A stretch of DNA of 38,591 nucleotides from Formosa sp. (GCA_018673215.1 JABHDE010000011.1:1-38591); one strand, 5' to 3'. Shown: positions 8,991-17,647, numbered from the stretch's first letter. Program-made: numbers and translations. Notes: a model not told the origin generated them from the letters alone.

Positions 8991-10880
8991 TTATTCAAAA
9001 GTTATGTTGTCGAAATAGATGATATTATCTGATGTTCTTCCATCTAAGTCAAAATCAGGGAATACAACAATCTGATCAATATTTGTAGAACCGTCTAGTC
9101 CGTTTCCAATACGACTGCTAAAATCAAACGTCAACTCTTCCCATGCATTAACTACAGTGTTAGCCACTTTAATTTCAACTTGTGCTCCTCCTGCAGGATT
9201 AACTAATTTAATACCTACATCACTGATGACAGTTTTGTATACCATAATTTTTATGATATCATTTGAAGCAGAAAGATCCCATGTAATCCCCATTTCTCCG
9301 TGAGCAGTTTCAGTACCAGCCCAAGGTTGTCCAGATTGAAGTGTGGTATATTTAGCTACAGTAGCAGAGGTATTTGCTCCTGAAGCATCTGGATTTGGAA
9401 CAAACTCTAATGGTGGATTGGTATCATTTTCAAAAGCATTCCAAGTCCAGTTAGCTCCATGTCCATTTTCTTCAAAATCAATTGGAAGCGTAAGGTTATA
9501 AGAACCGCCGCCACCGCCACCGCCGCCGCCAGAACCGTCGCCGTATAGTTTTAGATCATCAAAATAATACGTATCGGTGCTGTTTGTGTTTAAGTCAAAG
9601 AATATAACAACCTTGTTAAATTTGTCTGAATTTGCAGGAGCAAACGGAAATGTCAATTCTTCCCATCCATTTGTTATTGATGTTGTTAAAAATAATTCGG
9701 AATTGTTACTAGCATTTCCAATTTCTTCTAACTTTAATCTAACTTCTGTACTTGGTCTTGAAGACCATACTTTTATTTTTAAACCACTGTTTGAATTGAA
9801 ATCTAATTTCGCATCTAAATCATATTGATTATTGTCCCAAGGATTGTTATTTCCTCTAACAACTTGACCAACTTTACAAGATGAATTTACAGCATTGTCA
9901 AAATCTGGGTTGTCTACCCATGAAAAACCTGCACCATCAGAGATGAAATCTGCAGATGGATCTGTTTGAAAAGTCATGTTAAGGTTTGAAGCACTGTAAG
10001 ATTCAGTTGTTTCAGCAGTACAACCTCCGCCGCCGCCGTTGCCTTCACCATAAAGCATTAGATCGTCGATATAATACGTTTGTTCAGTCGCTGAATTTAA
10101 TTCAAAAAACAGTACAATTTTATCAAATTTATTAGAATCGGCACTTTCAAAGTCAAAGCTAAGTTCTTCCCATGCTCCTGCACTATCGGCTGAAGTGGTT
10201 GCTGAAACTTCTTTAAAAACCCCTGCATTGGTTTGATCCTCTAATTTTAATAATACATTTGTGCCTGCCGTTGGTGACCACACTTTCAATTTAAATCCTG
10301 TATTTGAATTAAAATCTAATTTTGCATCTAAAGTAAATTGATTGTTAGCATACTGAGCTGAACTGGTTCTGTCGATTTGCCCCACTTTACAAGAAGTGTT
10401 TACAGCATTTTCAAAATCAGGATTATTTATCCAAGAAAAACCTGCTCCGTCTGAAACAATACTATTGGATAGATCAGACATAAATGTCATATTTAAATCT
10501 GAAGCAGAAAGTGATTCAGCTGTTTCTGAATCACAAGTGCCTACTACTTCACTCACATTAATAGTGATTTCATCCGAGAAGGTGTCGTATGCTCCGGCTA
10601 CATTGTAAGCTTTTAAAACAACTAAGTACGTTCCGTTTTCATAAACGTTTACTGGGTTGATAAGTCTTGAAGTGTTTACTTCATCACCAAAATCCCAATC
10701 GTAAGTTGAGGCATTTGTAGAAGTATTAATAAATGTTACTGTCCCTGTATTTGCATTAATTGTATGCGTAAAGCCAGCTGTTAGTTGTGGTAAAAATGCT
10801 TCGTCATCATCACAGCCAATAAAGCTAATTGCCAATATCAGTAGTGAAACTTTTTTTAATGTTCTTAATAAATTTTTCAT
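8991..10880 (-). CDS. surface glycan-binding lipoprotein: PKD domain plus three beta-sandwich modules
   Basis: A 629-residue lipoprotein (lipobox ISFIGC, C23) with no catalytic motif. A PKD domain spans about 33-108 (YDWDFGDE at about 60-67). Module A (about 116-278) and module B (about 288-447) are close internal repeats: both contain a FSW-NPDF-NAVN block, LDAKLDFNSN, WEEL and a C-terminal YYxDDLxLYG. Glycine-rich linkers (five Gly at 282-286, nine at 451-459) separate the modules. Module C (about 462-629) is more distant but keeps WEELTFDF and IYFDNITF. This is the pattern of multimodular surface glycan-binding proteins in Bacteroidota. CBM102, described from such a protein of Christiangramia forsetii, is a candidate family. 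Lying next to GH16, it most likely holds laminarin at the cell surface. Ligand is inferred from context. Confidence 0.8.
   Translation of the reverse strand: MKNLLRTLKKVSLLILAISFIGCDDDEAFLPQLTAGFTHTINANTGTVTFINTSTNASTYDWDFGDEVNTSRLINPVNVYENGTYLVVLKAYNVAGAYDTFSDEITINVSEVVGTCDSETAESLSASDLNMTFMSDLSNSIVSDGAGFSWINNPDFENAVNTSCKVGQIDRTSSAQYANNQFTLDAKLDFNSNTGFKLKVWSPTAGTNVLLKLEDQTNAGVFKEVSATTSADSAGAWEELSFDFESADSNKFDKIVLFFELNSATEQTYYIDDLMLYGEGNGGGGGCTAETTESYSASNLNMTFQTDPSADFISDGAGFSWVDNPDFDNAVNSSCKVGQVVRGNNNPWDNNQYDLDAKLDFNSNSGLKIKVWSSRPSTEVRLKLEEIGNASNNSELFLTTSITNGWEELTFPFAPANSDKFNKVVIFFDLNTNSTDTYYFDDLKLYGDGSGGGGGGGGGSYNLTLPIDFEENGHGANWTWNAFENDTNPPLEFVPNPDASGANTSATVAKYTTLQSGQPWAGTETAHGEMGITWDLSASNDIIKIMVYKTVISDVGIKLVNPAGGAQVEIKVANTVVNAWEELTFDFSSRIGNGLDGSTNIDQIVVFPDFDLDGRTSDNIIYFDNITFE
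9504..9530 (-). repeat. in-frame glycine-codon repeat (nine GGN codons) in the glycan-binding protein
   Basis: Nine consecutive glycine codons (GGC/GGT) form a GC-rich tract that stands out in an AT-rich genome. They encode the linker between modules B and C. A shorter tract of five glycine codons at 10023-10037 joins modules A and B. Gains or losses of whole codons would only change linker length. Confidence 0.85.
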
Positions 10881-10904
10881 TGTCTTTTTTATTAGTTAAT
10901 TCTA

Positions 10905-11837
10905 TTAATTATATACTCTTACGTAATCTACAAGCATGTTTTGTGGAAATAACTCTCCATTATCAGGACTCCCTGGGAAATTACCTCCAACTGCTAAATT
11001 GATGATGATGAAAAAAGGTTTGTTAAATACCCAATCACCTGTCACATTTGTTGGTTCAATAGCTTCTGCTTCATCAGTCGCAGCAACACCATCATTAAGT
11101 GTGTAAACAGCATCTGCTGGGGTTACCACAATATCAGAAGGTCTGATTTGATTGTATAGAACATCATCTATGTAATAGTTAATGTAATCTGGACCCCATT
11201 CGATTCCAAAAACATGGAATCCTGCATCATAACGGTCGTTTCCTAAGTCATAACTTTTAGTAAGATGTCCTTGTGGGTTTGATTCTCCTGAGTATCCAGG
11301 TCCGTGAATAGAACCGCTTACCATTGTAGGTTCTTGTCTACGATACTCCATAATGTCAATCTCTCCACATTGTGGCCATCCATCGACATCATAATTTTCA
11401 CCTAAGAGCCAAAACGCAGGCCAAAGACCAGATCCGCCAGGGACTTTAATACGAGCTTCAAAACGTCCATAAGCTTGAGAAAATTTCCCTTTTGTCAGGA
11501 GTCTTGCTGATGTATAGGAAGATCCGTTGTAATCTTCTTGAATTGCAGAAATTACTAACAACCCATTTTGTACCGTTACATTCTCTGAGCGGTCTGTGTA
11601 ATATTGTAATTCATTATTACCCCATCCATTAAAACCAGTCCCTGTATCAAAGTTCCATATCTCTGAGTTCGGAGCGCCTTCTACATCAAACTCGTCAGAC
11701 ATAACTAAATTTGTAAACGTCGCAACTGTTTGGGTTTCATCGTTAGAACAATTTGAAAGCATGAGCATCGATGCAAAAACAAAGGACTTCAATACTAGGG
11801 TTTGAATCCTTATCTTATATTTATTTATTTTATTCAT
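10905..11837 (-). CDS. GH16 endo-beta-1,3-glucanase (laminarinase) lipoprotein
   Basis: A 310-residue lipoprotein (lipobox LMLSNC, C30). It is almost entirely one GH16 jelly-roll domain. The catalytic motif GEIDIMEY gives E159 (nucleophile), D161 and E164 (acid/base), the E-[ILV]-D-[IVAF]-[VILMF]-E pattern with the extra Met typical of laminarinases. WPAFWLLG (about 139-146) and FFIIINLAVGG (about 275-285) are further GH16_3 landmarks. It cleaves internal beta-1,3 links of laminarin, most likely at the cell surface. It sits between two non-catalytic binding lipoproteins, with gaps of 24 and 27 bases, so the three probably form one surface complex from one transcript. Confidence 0.93.
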   Translation of the reverse strand: MNKINKYKIRIQTLVLKSFVFASMLMLSNCSNDETQTVATFTNLVMSDEFDVEGAPNSEIWNFDTGTGFNGWGNNELQYYTDRSENVTVQNGLLVISAIQEDYNGSSYTSARLLTKGKFSQAYGRFEARIKVPGGSGLWPAFWLLGENYDVDGWPQCGEIDIMEYRRQEPTMVSGSIHGPGYSGESNPQGHLTKSYDLGNDRYDAGFHVFGIEWGPDYINYYIDDVLYNQIRPSDIVVTPADAVYTLNDGVAATDEAEAIEPTNVTGDWVFNKPFFIIINLAVGGNFPGSPDNGELFPQNMLVDYVRVYN

Positions 11838-11864
11838 GTTTTGATTTTTTTTATTTATAATAAT

Positions 11865-13277
11865 CTAGTTGCCTCTGTAGAAATAAATATTATCTAGAAA
11901 AAACTCTGTTAATGAAGATCCATTAACATTTTCATAAATAATTTGTCCTATGTTAGTTCTGTTGGCTAAGGAGATAGAAAACTCTAGAGTACTCCATTCC
12001 CCTGCTTCAAAATCCGAAACATCAAAAAATACTTGTTGAATTGTATCATCTCCACCACCATCAGCTTGGTCTGCACCAAAATCTTTAACAGTTATTAAAA
12101 GATCAAGATTAGAAGGCACTTCAGGTATATTTATGTTAAAGTGAAGTTTAGAAAATTCTGTCGCATCAACAGTTGGATTTGAAAATTGGTTTCCAACAAA
12201 GTTAAAATTGGTGTAATTAATCATAGTATTACCATTCACTACAAAATCACTTGACAATGTTGTTTGCCATGGTTCCCAATAGCCATTAAAAAAGTCTACT
12301 GGAACGTTTGTGTAGCTATCACTATATAAGGAAATAACATTGTTAGCAGCTCTTGTAGGTGTGGGTGCAACTTCAAAACTACCTACCGCATTTACGGTCA
12401 TTGAGCCCTGTGCTTCTACACCTCCTAAACTAGCTGTGATGACAGCGGTACCACTATTGACCGTTATCACACCAAATTGATCAACAAATGCCAAACTTGG
12501 ATCTGAAGAAGTGAAATCAAAATAACTTGGAGCTACGTTGAGAGTTTTGTTTAGACCTGATCCTAAATTGAATGTTTGTGTGAGACCTGTGAGTTCTAAA
12601 TCAATTCCAGAAAAGGCATCTTGTACTAGATCTTGACCATTTGCAATCGCGGGTCTTGGTTGACCGATGGTTCCTAGTTTTTCAAACTTTAATTCGTCTA
12701 TCCAAAACGTGTAACCATTTCCGCCGGTATTTTGAGTTCCAGCCGAATACCAAAACATTCCTCTTTCGTCAAATAGTTTTGAAGGATCTGGAATTGGAAT
12801 AACATATTTTACCCAGTTTGTACTCAAACTTATATTTGTTTCGTTGACTTGATATTGGTTCAATCCAAAGTCTTGTCCAAATCCAATTTCTCCAATCACA
12901 ACACCTTGAGAGGCTTTTGCCCAAAAGGTAAGTGCATCGAACTCTGTAAGATCACGACCAGATCCATCGACTCTTAGTATACCACCTGCATAGTTCCCTT
13001 CTGGGTCGTTTGCATTGGGAACGTCAAATCGCATGGAAGCATAACTCTCATACCCTTCGCTTTCGTCAACCGACCAAGCAGTGGCTTTCGAGCCCAAGTA
13101 AGGAAAGTAAAAATCACTTCCTAACCCAATTGGTGTATCTGTGAAAATCTCACCAGTTTTAGAGAGGGTTGCAAATTCTGTTTGATCAGAAGTCTCTCTT
13201 TCGCAACTCATTAAAATTACAAGGAGTAGCCCTGTAAGGAGTGTAATTTTGGAATGTATAAATTTTAAATTTTTCAT
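11865..13277 (-). CDS. surface lipoprotein with two beta-sandwich modules around a Big-like domain
   Basis: A 470-residue lipoprotein (lipobox VILMSC, C25). Residues about 46-200 look like a carbohydrate-binding jelly roll (FDALTFWAKAS, then WVKYVIPI and YTFWIDELKFEK). Residues about 215-297 resemble a bacterial Ig-like (Big) domain (GVITVNSGTAVITASLGG). Residues about 305-470 form a second jelly roll ending FFLDNIYFYRGN. No glycosidase motif is seen. It lies between the barrel-fused glycosidase (13 bases) and the GH16 gene (27 bases), as expected for a SusE-like or other surface glycan-binding protein. I do not recognise a named family. Laminarin binding is inferred from context only. Confidence 0.7.
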   Translation of the reverse strand: MKNLKFIHSKITLLTGLLLVILMSCERETSDQTEFATLSKTGEIFTDTPIGLGSDFYFPYLGSKATAWSVDESEGYESYASMRFDVPNANDPEGNYAGGILRVDGSGRDLTEFDALTFWAKASQGVVIGEIGFGQDFGLNQYQVNETNISLSTNWVKYVIPIPDPSKLFDERGMFWYSAGTQNTGGNGYTFWIDELKFEKLGTIGQPRPAIANGQDLVQDAFSGIDLELTGLTQTFNLGSGLNKTLNVAPSYFDFTSSDPSLAFVDQFGVITVNSGTAVITASLGGVEAQGSMTVNAVGSFEVAPTPTRAANNVISLYSDSYTNVPVDFFNGYWEPWQTTLSSDFVVNGNTMINYTNFNFVGNQFSNPTVDATEFSKLHFNINIPEVPSNLDLLITVKDFGADQADGGGDDTIQQVFFDVSDFEAGEWSTLEFSISLANRTNIGQIIYENVNGSSLTEFFLDNIYFYRGN

Positions 13278-13290
13278 TTTTTACAGTGTT

Positions 13291-16200
13291 TTATTTTCCG
13301 ATGTTAATATGAATGTATGTTCTTATTTCCCATTCACTTCCATTAGGAAACCCTATTGAACTGATTGGTGGGACTGCTGGATAGGTATTAGGTGGTACAA
13401 AATTAGGCGAAAACCTAGGCGAATATTCATTTAAAGAACGCCATGTTCCACGAACCCCTACCTGTGTGTTTGGAAGGATGAACCAATCTGGTTTTCCTAA
13501 GGTAGTCGATAAATCTAACATTAATTGTACTGGGTACGTTAAGTTAAAATCTCGGTGGTAATCAAAAGGACCCCAATCGTTAATTTTAAAAGTATGAGTA
13601 AGCTTCAATTTGTTATAAATCAATCTGATGTCTCCACCAAATCTTTCTATTAAACGATCGTCGCTACCATTTGCTTGTGCATTACCAGCGTATAAGTTAG
13701 CAATAAACCCAAAATCTGGACTTAGCTTAGACACAATACGGGAATGAGCTTCCCATAAATCTTGTGCTGGAGCGGCATTTGGAAACGCAAAAGAAGTACG
13801 ATTTGCTAAAAATCCAACTGCTGCATCTTGAGCTGTTGGATGGTGACGGAATACAAAACCAAGGTTGAAAGCGAACTTTGCATCTTCAACTCTGTCATTG
13901 TTCCATTCGTACATCCATGTACCTGGAGTAGGGTCATAAGTTAACAAGAATTCTCCTGCAGTGGTTTCTCTATTGGCTCTAACTGCAAACGGATCATCTT
14001 GAACATTTCTAAGTCGTCCTGTTCCACCGTTCAAATCATTTGGCATGGCCGCAACAATTGGCTTTTGCCATAAAAAGTTAGGTGCAATTTGGAAATCTCC
14101 AAATGTATAAGTGAATCCAGAAAGAAAGTTGTTTTGATTTCCACTTCCGGTATCTTTTAATTTCCAACCTGTAAAGGTTTGTGTTTGATCAGACCCTCCA
14201 TTGGCAACTAAGCCCATGCTAGCTCCTTGTGCATACCACTTAATAGGTCCTTTTTCATAAGTCAGCTTGGCTTTAGCACCCCAGTTGTCTTTTTCATTGA
14301 TTTCGTCTGTATAAATAACATAGTTATCAGTCGTTCCTTCTGCTATTTGAAATTTACGACCGTTTAGAGGTTGTCCACCCCATAAACCACCTATTTCAAA
14401 TTTAAAGGCTCCAAATTGTCTTTCGGCTGCCAAAGACACTCTGCGTGTTTTTGGAAGTGGGATTGCAATAGAGGTTACTGCGCTCCCTACATCATCAATA
14501 TCTTCGTGATACACAGCAGATACGCCCCAATTCCCAAGCTTTCTTCCGTATTTTAAGAGAACGGCTGGATTCGCTCCCCACCAAAGTTGGGGTCCAAAAG
14601 CAGCTTTCAAACCTTCTAAAGCACCTTTAGCATCTAACTCTATTCCTGAAATTTCTCCATTATATAAGTCTAAGTTAGGCCCGTAATTTGCTTCTCTGTA
14701 TAAGTTAAAGAAATCACCTTCATAAGCCCAGTGGTAATGGCCTGTTCTGTAAAAACCTCTAAGATTAAATTCTTTAGCATTCCAGTCAAATTCAGCGTTG
14801 TAAATTCTTACTCTGTTAGGGTCTGTAATGTTAACGTTTCCGTCATCTGTGTTTACAGAAAATGGAAGTCCAGGATTTTCATAAAAGATTTCATCAATTG
14901 GATTTTCAGCGACATTACCAAGAATATTAAAATTTACATTGGCTCGCATATTTGAAGTAGGGTTTCCCTCTACTCCAATAAAATAGGATTGCATATGATC
15001 AAATCCTAGTTCATTTGGATATGCATTAGAATTAGGATCTTCATTGTCAGGAGTTGTAATAAGGGTCCCTCCCGTATTGAAGGATGTAAATTCAGCTCTT
15101 AAATTACTTAGTTTAATTTTCTCATTACCACCTAAAGCTGCTTTATCTCCTCTAGCACGAAGAACGGCATCCATTAATTCTATATTATCAAAATGAGTTT
15201 TAATAAAATCAGCTGTCACACCTTCGTCATAAGGATTTAATTGATGTGCAATTTTTAAGGCGTAATAAGAGGCACGCGGATATAGCGTGTAAAGTCCTCT
15301 AGCGTTGGTAGGGCCTTTTGCACAAACTCCAAACCATTCTTCGTTCATGTTATTTTCACCAGGAGCATAATCAAGTTGGTACCCCCCATTTGACCAAGAA
15401 GCATTGTTGTCATGAACCTCTAAATTTTCAGTTTGTCCAAATTTCCACCAGCCATCACTGAATTGAAATGTGAATCCACCAATTGCATTTTCTGATTTTC
15501 CTAAACCAGCAGCATTCTCGTATATATCTTTCCAATTTGAAACCATATAATAAGCCTGCATTTTCTGATCTTCAGCATTATCTAAGGCATTAAAAGAATC
15601 AGCACCAAATTCGGTTAACATGATCGGCATATCTAATTTTTCTTTAACAGTAGAAAATGCATCAGTAAAAGATGAACCACGATACATATTAGTACCAAAA
15701 ACATCAATATCCTTACATTCTTCAGCAATGATATCTATAAATAAAACATCACCATTACAAATTGCTATTGGATGTGAAGAGTCTATGCTTTTCATTTTAA
15801 TTGAAGCATCGTTCATAAGTTTGTACATTGGTCTTCCTCGCTCTTCACCAACAAAATCTCTTTTTTCTTCTTCGTCTGGAAAATCTTCTGTTTCAGCACC
15901 AGCCCAAAATAATCCATAGTTATTTTCGTTTCCTAGCAAGAACATTAAGAGTCCTGGAGTATCTTTATAATCTTCGGCTAATGTAGTCACTTCAGATAAC
16001 AACAACTCTTGTGTTGCTGGATCTCTATAGTCGGTAACAGGGACCCAAGCACCGTTTATGGTTAGACCATAACGTCCAAAGGAATGATTTAATAAAGTGT
16101 AAATACCATAATTCTCGTATATATACTGAATCCATTTTGGTTGCACTCCTGTATATTGCCTTATGACATTAACTCCCATATTTTTTAGCAAGGCCATTTC

Positions 16201-16428
16201 GGCATCTAATGCTGCTTTAATCACATCATCAGATTGCTTCCACAAACTATAAGAATAATTGGTTCCAATCGGGAAATAATCCCAGTTCATTCCATTGATC
16301 ATGAAGTCTTTTCCATTCACAACTAATTTCATCCCATTTTCATTGTTAACAACTTTCACTTTATCTGCCTGAGCAAATATTGTAGTTGTAAATAAAAAAA
16401 GAACTAATCTTAAAAAGGTGTTTTTCAT
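13291..16428 (-). CDS. exported clan GH-A glycosidase fused to a C-terminal outer-membrane beta-barrel
   Basis: A 1045-residue protein with a cleavable signal peptide (about 1-20, ending IFAQ) and no lipobox. Residues about 25-400 form a (beta/alpha)8 glycosidase domain: INGMNWDYFP near 44-53, the acid/base motif LLGNENN (N167-E168) and a nucleophile motif MLTEFGADSF (E273), as in clan GH-A families GH2, GH5 or GH158; the family is not resolved. Residues about 430-1045 have alternating polar/aromatic beta-strand segments with turns (for example RIYNAEFDWNAKEFNLRGFY), as in large porin-like barrels, and end in the strand EIRTYIHINIGK. It is the first gene of the operon. With N-terminal domains of such barrels normally periplasmic, the enzyme may trim oligosaccharides at the pore exit (inference). 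It has no TonB box or plug that I can see. Confidence 0.75.
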   Translation of the reverse strand: MKNTFLRLVLFLFTTTIFAQADKVKVVNNENGMKLVVNGKDFMINGMNWDYFPIGTNYSYSLWKQSDDVIKAALDAEMALLKNMGVNVIRQYTGVQPKWIQYIYENYGIYTLLNHSFGRYGLTINGAWVPVTDYRDPATQELLLSEVTTLAEDYKDTPGLLMFLLGNENNYGLFWAGAETEDFPDEEEKRDFVGEERGRPMYKLMNDASIKMKSIDSSHPIAICNGDVLFIDIIAEECKDIDVFGTNMYRGSSFTDAFSTVKEKLDMPIMLTEFGADSFNALDNAEDQKMQAYYMVSNWKDIYENAAGLGKSENAIGGFTFQFSDGWWKFGQTENLEVHDNNASWSNGGYQLDYAPGENNMNEEWFGVCAKGPTNARGLYTLYPRASYYALKIAHQLNPYDEGVTADFIKTHFDNIELMDAVLRARGDKAALGGNEKIKLSNLRAEFTSFNTGGTLITTPDNEDPNSNAYPNELGFDHMQSYFIGVEGNPTSNMRANVNFNILGNVAENPIDEIFYENPGLPFSVNTDDGNVNITDPNRVRIYNAEFDWNAKEFNLRGFYRTGHYHWAYEGDFFNLYREANYGPNLDLYNGEISGIELDAKGALEGLKAAFGPQLWWGANPAVLLKYGRKLGNWGVSAVYHEDIDDVGSAVTSIAIPLPKTRRVSLAAERQFGAFKFEIGGLWGGQPLNGRKFQIAEGTTDNYVIYTDEINEKDNWGAKAKLTYEKGPIKWYAQGASMGLVANGGSDQTQTFTGWKLKDTGSGNQNNFLSGFTYTFGDFQIAPNFLWQKPIVAAMPNDLNGGTGRLRNVQDDPFAVRANRETTAGEFLLTYDPTPGTWMYEWNNDRVEDAKFAFNLGFVFRHHPTAQDAAVGFLANRTSFAFPNAAPAQDLWEAHSRIVSKLSPDFGFIANLYAGNAQANGSDDRLIERFGGDIRLIYNKLKLTHTFKINDWGPFDYHRDFNLTYPVQLMLDLSTTLGKPDWFILPNTQVGVRGTWRSLNEYSPRFSPNFVPPNTYPAVPPISSIGFPNGSEWEIRTYIHINIGK

Positions 16429-16569
16429 AATTTGTTTTTGTTTAAAAAATAGTGTTAAATTAAATTTGTGTTTAATCCATTATTATACTGATGTTAAATA
16501 TAGTTACTAATAAATGTAAAATTTCTTAAAAAAGCACTACAAAAAACATACAAAATAAAAAACCTTATT

Positions 16570-16598
16570 AATTTTATTTTATAATACAAAATAAAGTT
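16570..16598. promoter_or_regulatory. imperfect inverted repeat upstream of the glucan operon, possible operator
   Basis: Two 11-base arms (AATTTTATTTT at 16570-16580 and AAAATAAAGTT at 16588-16598) match as an inverted repeat at 10 of 11 positions around a 7-base centre. The right arm overlaps one of two copies of TACAAAATAAA (16549-16559 and 16585-16595). It lies about 150 bases upstream of the first gene of the glucan operon. In sequence this AT-rich, such repeats also arise by chance. Confidence 0.25.
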
Positions 16599-16929
16599 AA
16601 AAAACTGATGAAATTAAGGATTTACAAATACCATTAAGTATTTCATACTGTATTCAATTTTACTTGATGTATTGGTAATGTATGGCTAAAAAGCAAGTTT
16701 GTACATGTTTTAAAGTCTATTGTATTGTTAGAGAAATGGATATTTAAAGAGAAGTTTAATTTATTCGTATTTTATATTTTTCAAAAGCGGTTAGTTAATA
16801 TTGCGAAACTGAAAAAAAATAAATGCATAATTTATGAAAATATTAATTCAGGCTTTGATGAAATAGAGACATTAATATTTATTAACATTTTAGTGAGTTT
16901 TATAAATAAGTATATAAAAAATTACATTG

Positions 16930-16937
16930 TATCTTTG
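16930..16937 (+). promoter_or_regulatory. candidate -7 box (TATCTTTG) for the aquaporin gene
   Basis: TATCTTTG matches the Bacteroidota -7 consensus exactly and ends 11 bases before the aquaporin ATG, which would give a very short leader. No TTTG is found at the expected distance upstream, so the call is tentative. Confidence 0.35.
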
Positions 16938-16948
16938 AAAAAAAAAGA

Positions 16949-17608
16949 ATGAAAAAGTACATTGCTGAAACCATTGGAACCTTTAGCATGATTTTTTGTG
17001 GTTGTGGCGCCATGGTGATCAATGATTTCACTGGAGGCACCATTACTCACCCAGGAGTTGCCATTACTTGGGGGCTTATAGTCATGGCCATGATTTATGC
17101 CTTTGGAGATATTTCTGGAGCGCATTTTAATCCCGCGGTAACCGTAGGTTTTGCTGTGGCTAAAAAATTTAGTTGGCTTGAAGTTCCAAAATATGTAGCA
17201 TCACAGTTTACAGGAGCTATTGTTGCTTGTTTGGTATTATTCTATTTATTCCCAATGAGTGATTTAGGAGCCACAATTCCTAGTATTGAACCAATGAAAG
17301 TCTTTGTTATTGAATTACTTTTAAGCTTTTTCTTGATGGTGGTAATCATTAATGTGTCCACTGGAAGCAAAGAAATTGGCCCAATTGCTGGGATTGCCGT
17401 TGGAAGCGTCATCCTATTGGAAGCCATGTTTGCTGGACCCTTGACAAAAGCGTCCATGAATCCGATTCGTTCCCTAGCTCCTGCCCTTGTTTCAGGAAAT
17501 TATACACACTTGTGGGTGTATCTAACCGCACCTTTTATTGGAATGTTTCTTGCTGTATTCAGTTGTAAGCTGGTGAAAAGTGACAATTGCTGCGATGAGA
17601 AATGTTAA
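16949..17608 (+). CDS. aquaporin / MIP family channel
   Basis: A 219-residue, six-helix membrane channel of the major intrinsic protein family. The first half-helix carries the canonical NPA (HFNPAVTVGF, 61-63). The second has NPI (MNPIRSLAPAL, 171-173) in place of NPA. Pore helices include the GTFSMIFCGCGA and GPIAGIAVGSVIL stretches. It probably passes water or small neutral solutes across the inner membrane. The C-terminus is Cys-rich (SDNCCDEKC). It stands alone between the divergent intergenic region and the TetR gene 67 bases downstream. Water or glycerol selectivity cannot be decided by eye. Confidence 0.9.
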   Translation: MKKYIAETIGTFSMIFCGCGAMVINDFTGGTITHPGVAITWGLIVMAMIYAFGDISGAHFNPAVTVGFAVAKKFSWLEVPKYVASQFTGAIVACLVLFYLFPMSDLGATIPSIEPMKVFVIELLLSFFLMVVIINVSTGSKEIGPIAGIAVGSVILLEAMFAGPLTKASMNPIRSLAPALVSGNYTHLWVYLTAPFIGMFLAVFSCKLVKSDNCCDEKC

Positions 17609-17621
17609 TATTTGTTTAATT
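17601..17621 (+). repeat. 21-bp element, copy 1, upstream of the TetR-ABC1 genes (candidate operator)
   Basis: Identical over 21 bases to 22017-22037. It contains GTTAAT and GTTTAAT spaced about one helical turn apart, like the tandem half-sites bound by MerR-type light regulators of the CarH/LitR class (analogy only). It overlaps the last codons of the aquaporin gene. A promoter-like box starts 47 bases after the start of the element, the same distance as at copy 2. Confidence 0.55.
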
Positions 17622-17647
17622 TTATATTTGATTTATTAAACAAGATG

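Larger units (their letters stand above)
16429..16948. other. AT-rich divergent intergenic region between glucan locus and aquaporin
   Basis: These 520 bases contain no convincing gene. They must hold the promoter of the leftward glucan operon and that of the rightward aquaporin gene. A short open frame at 16725-16952 overlaps the aquaporin start and has the low-complexity, Lys/Ile/Asn-rich look of translated AT-rich DNA. An imperfect inverted repeat is listed separately. No perfect TAnnTTTG box was found facing the glucan operon. Confidence 0.7.

Noticed and set aside
9504-9530. GC-rich triplet tract as a phase-variation switch
   Set aside because: Slippage by whole triplets keeps the frame, so on/off switching is unlikely; only linker length would vary.
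16429-16948. Riboswitch or structured leader in the large intergenic gap
   Set aside because: No conserved riboswitch core or GC-rich stem was found; the region is uniformly AT-rich.
16725-16952. 75-codon open frame upstream of the aquaporin
   Set aside because: Composition is that of translated AT-rich DNA, it overlaps the aquaporin start and has no recognisable motif or upstream signal.
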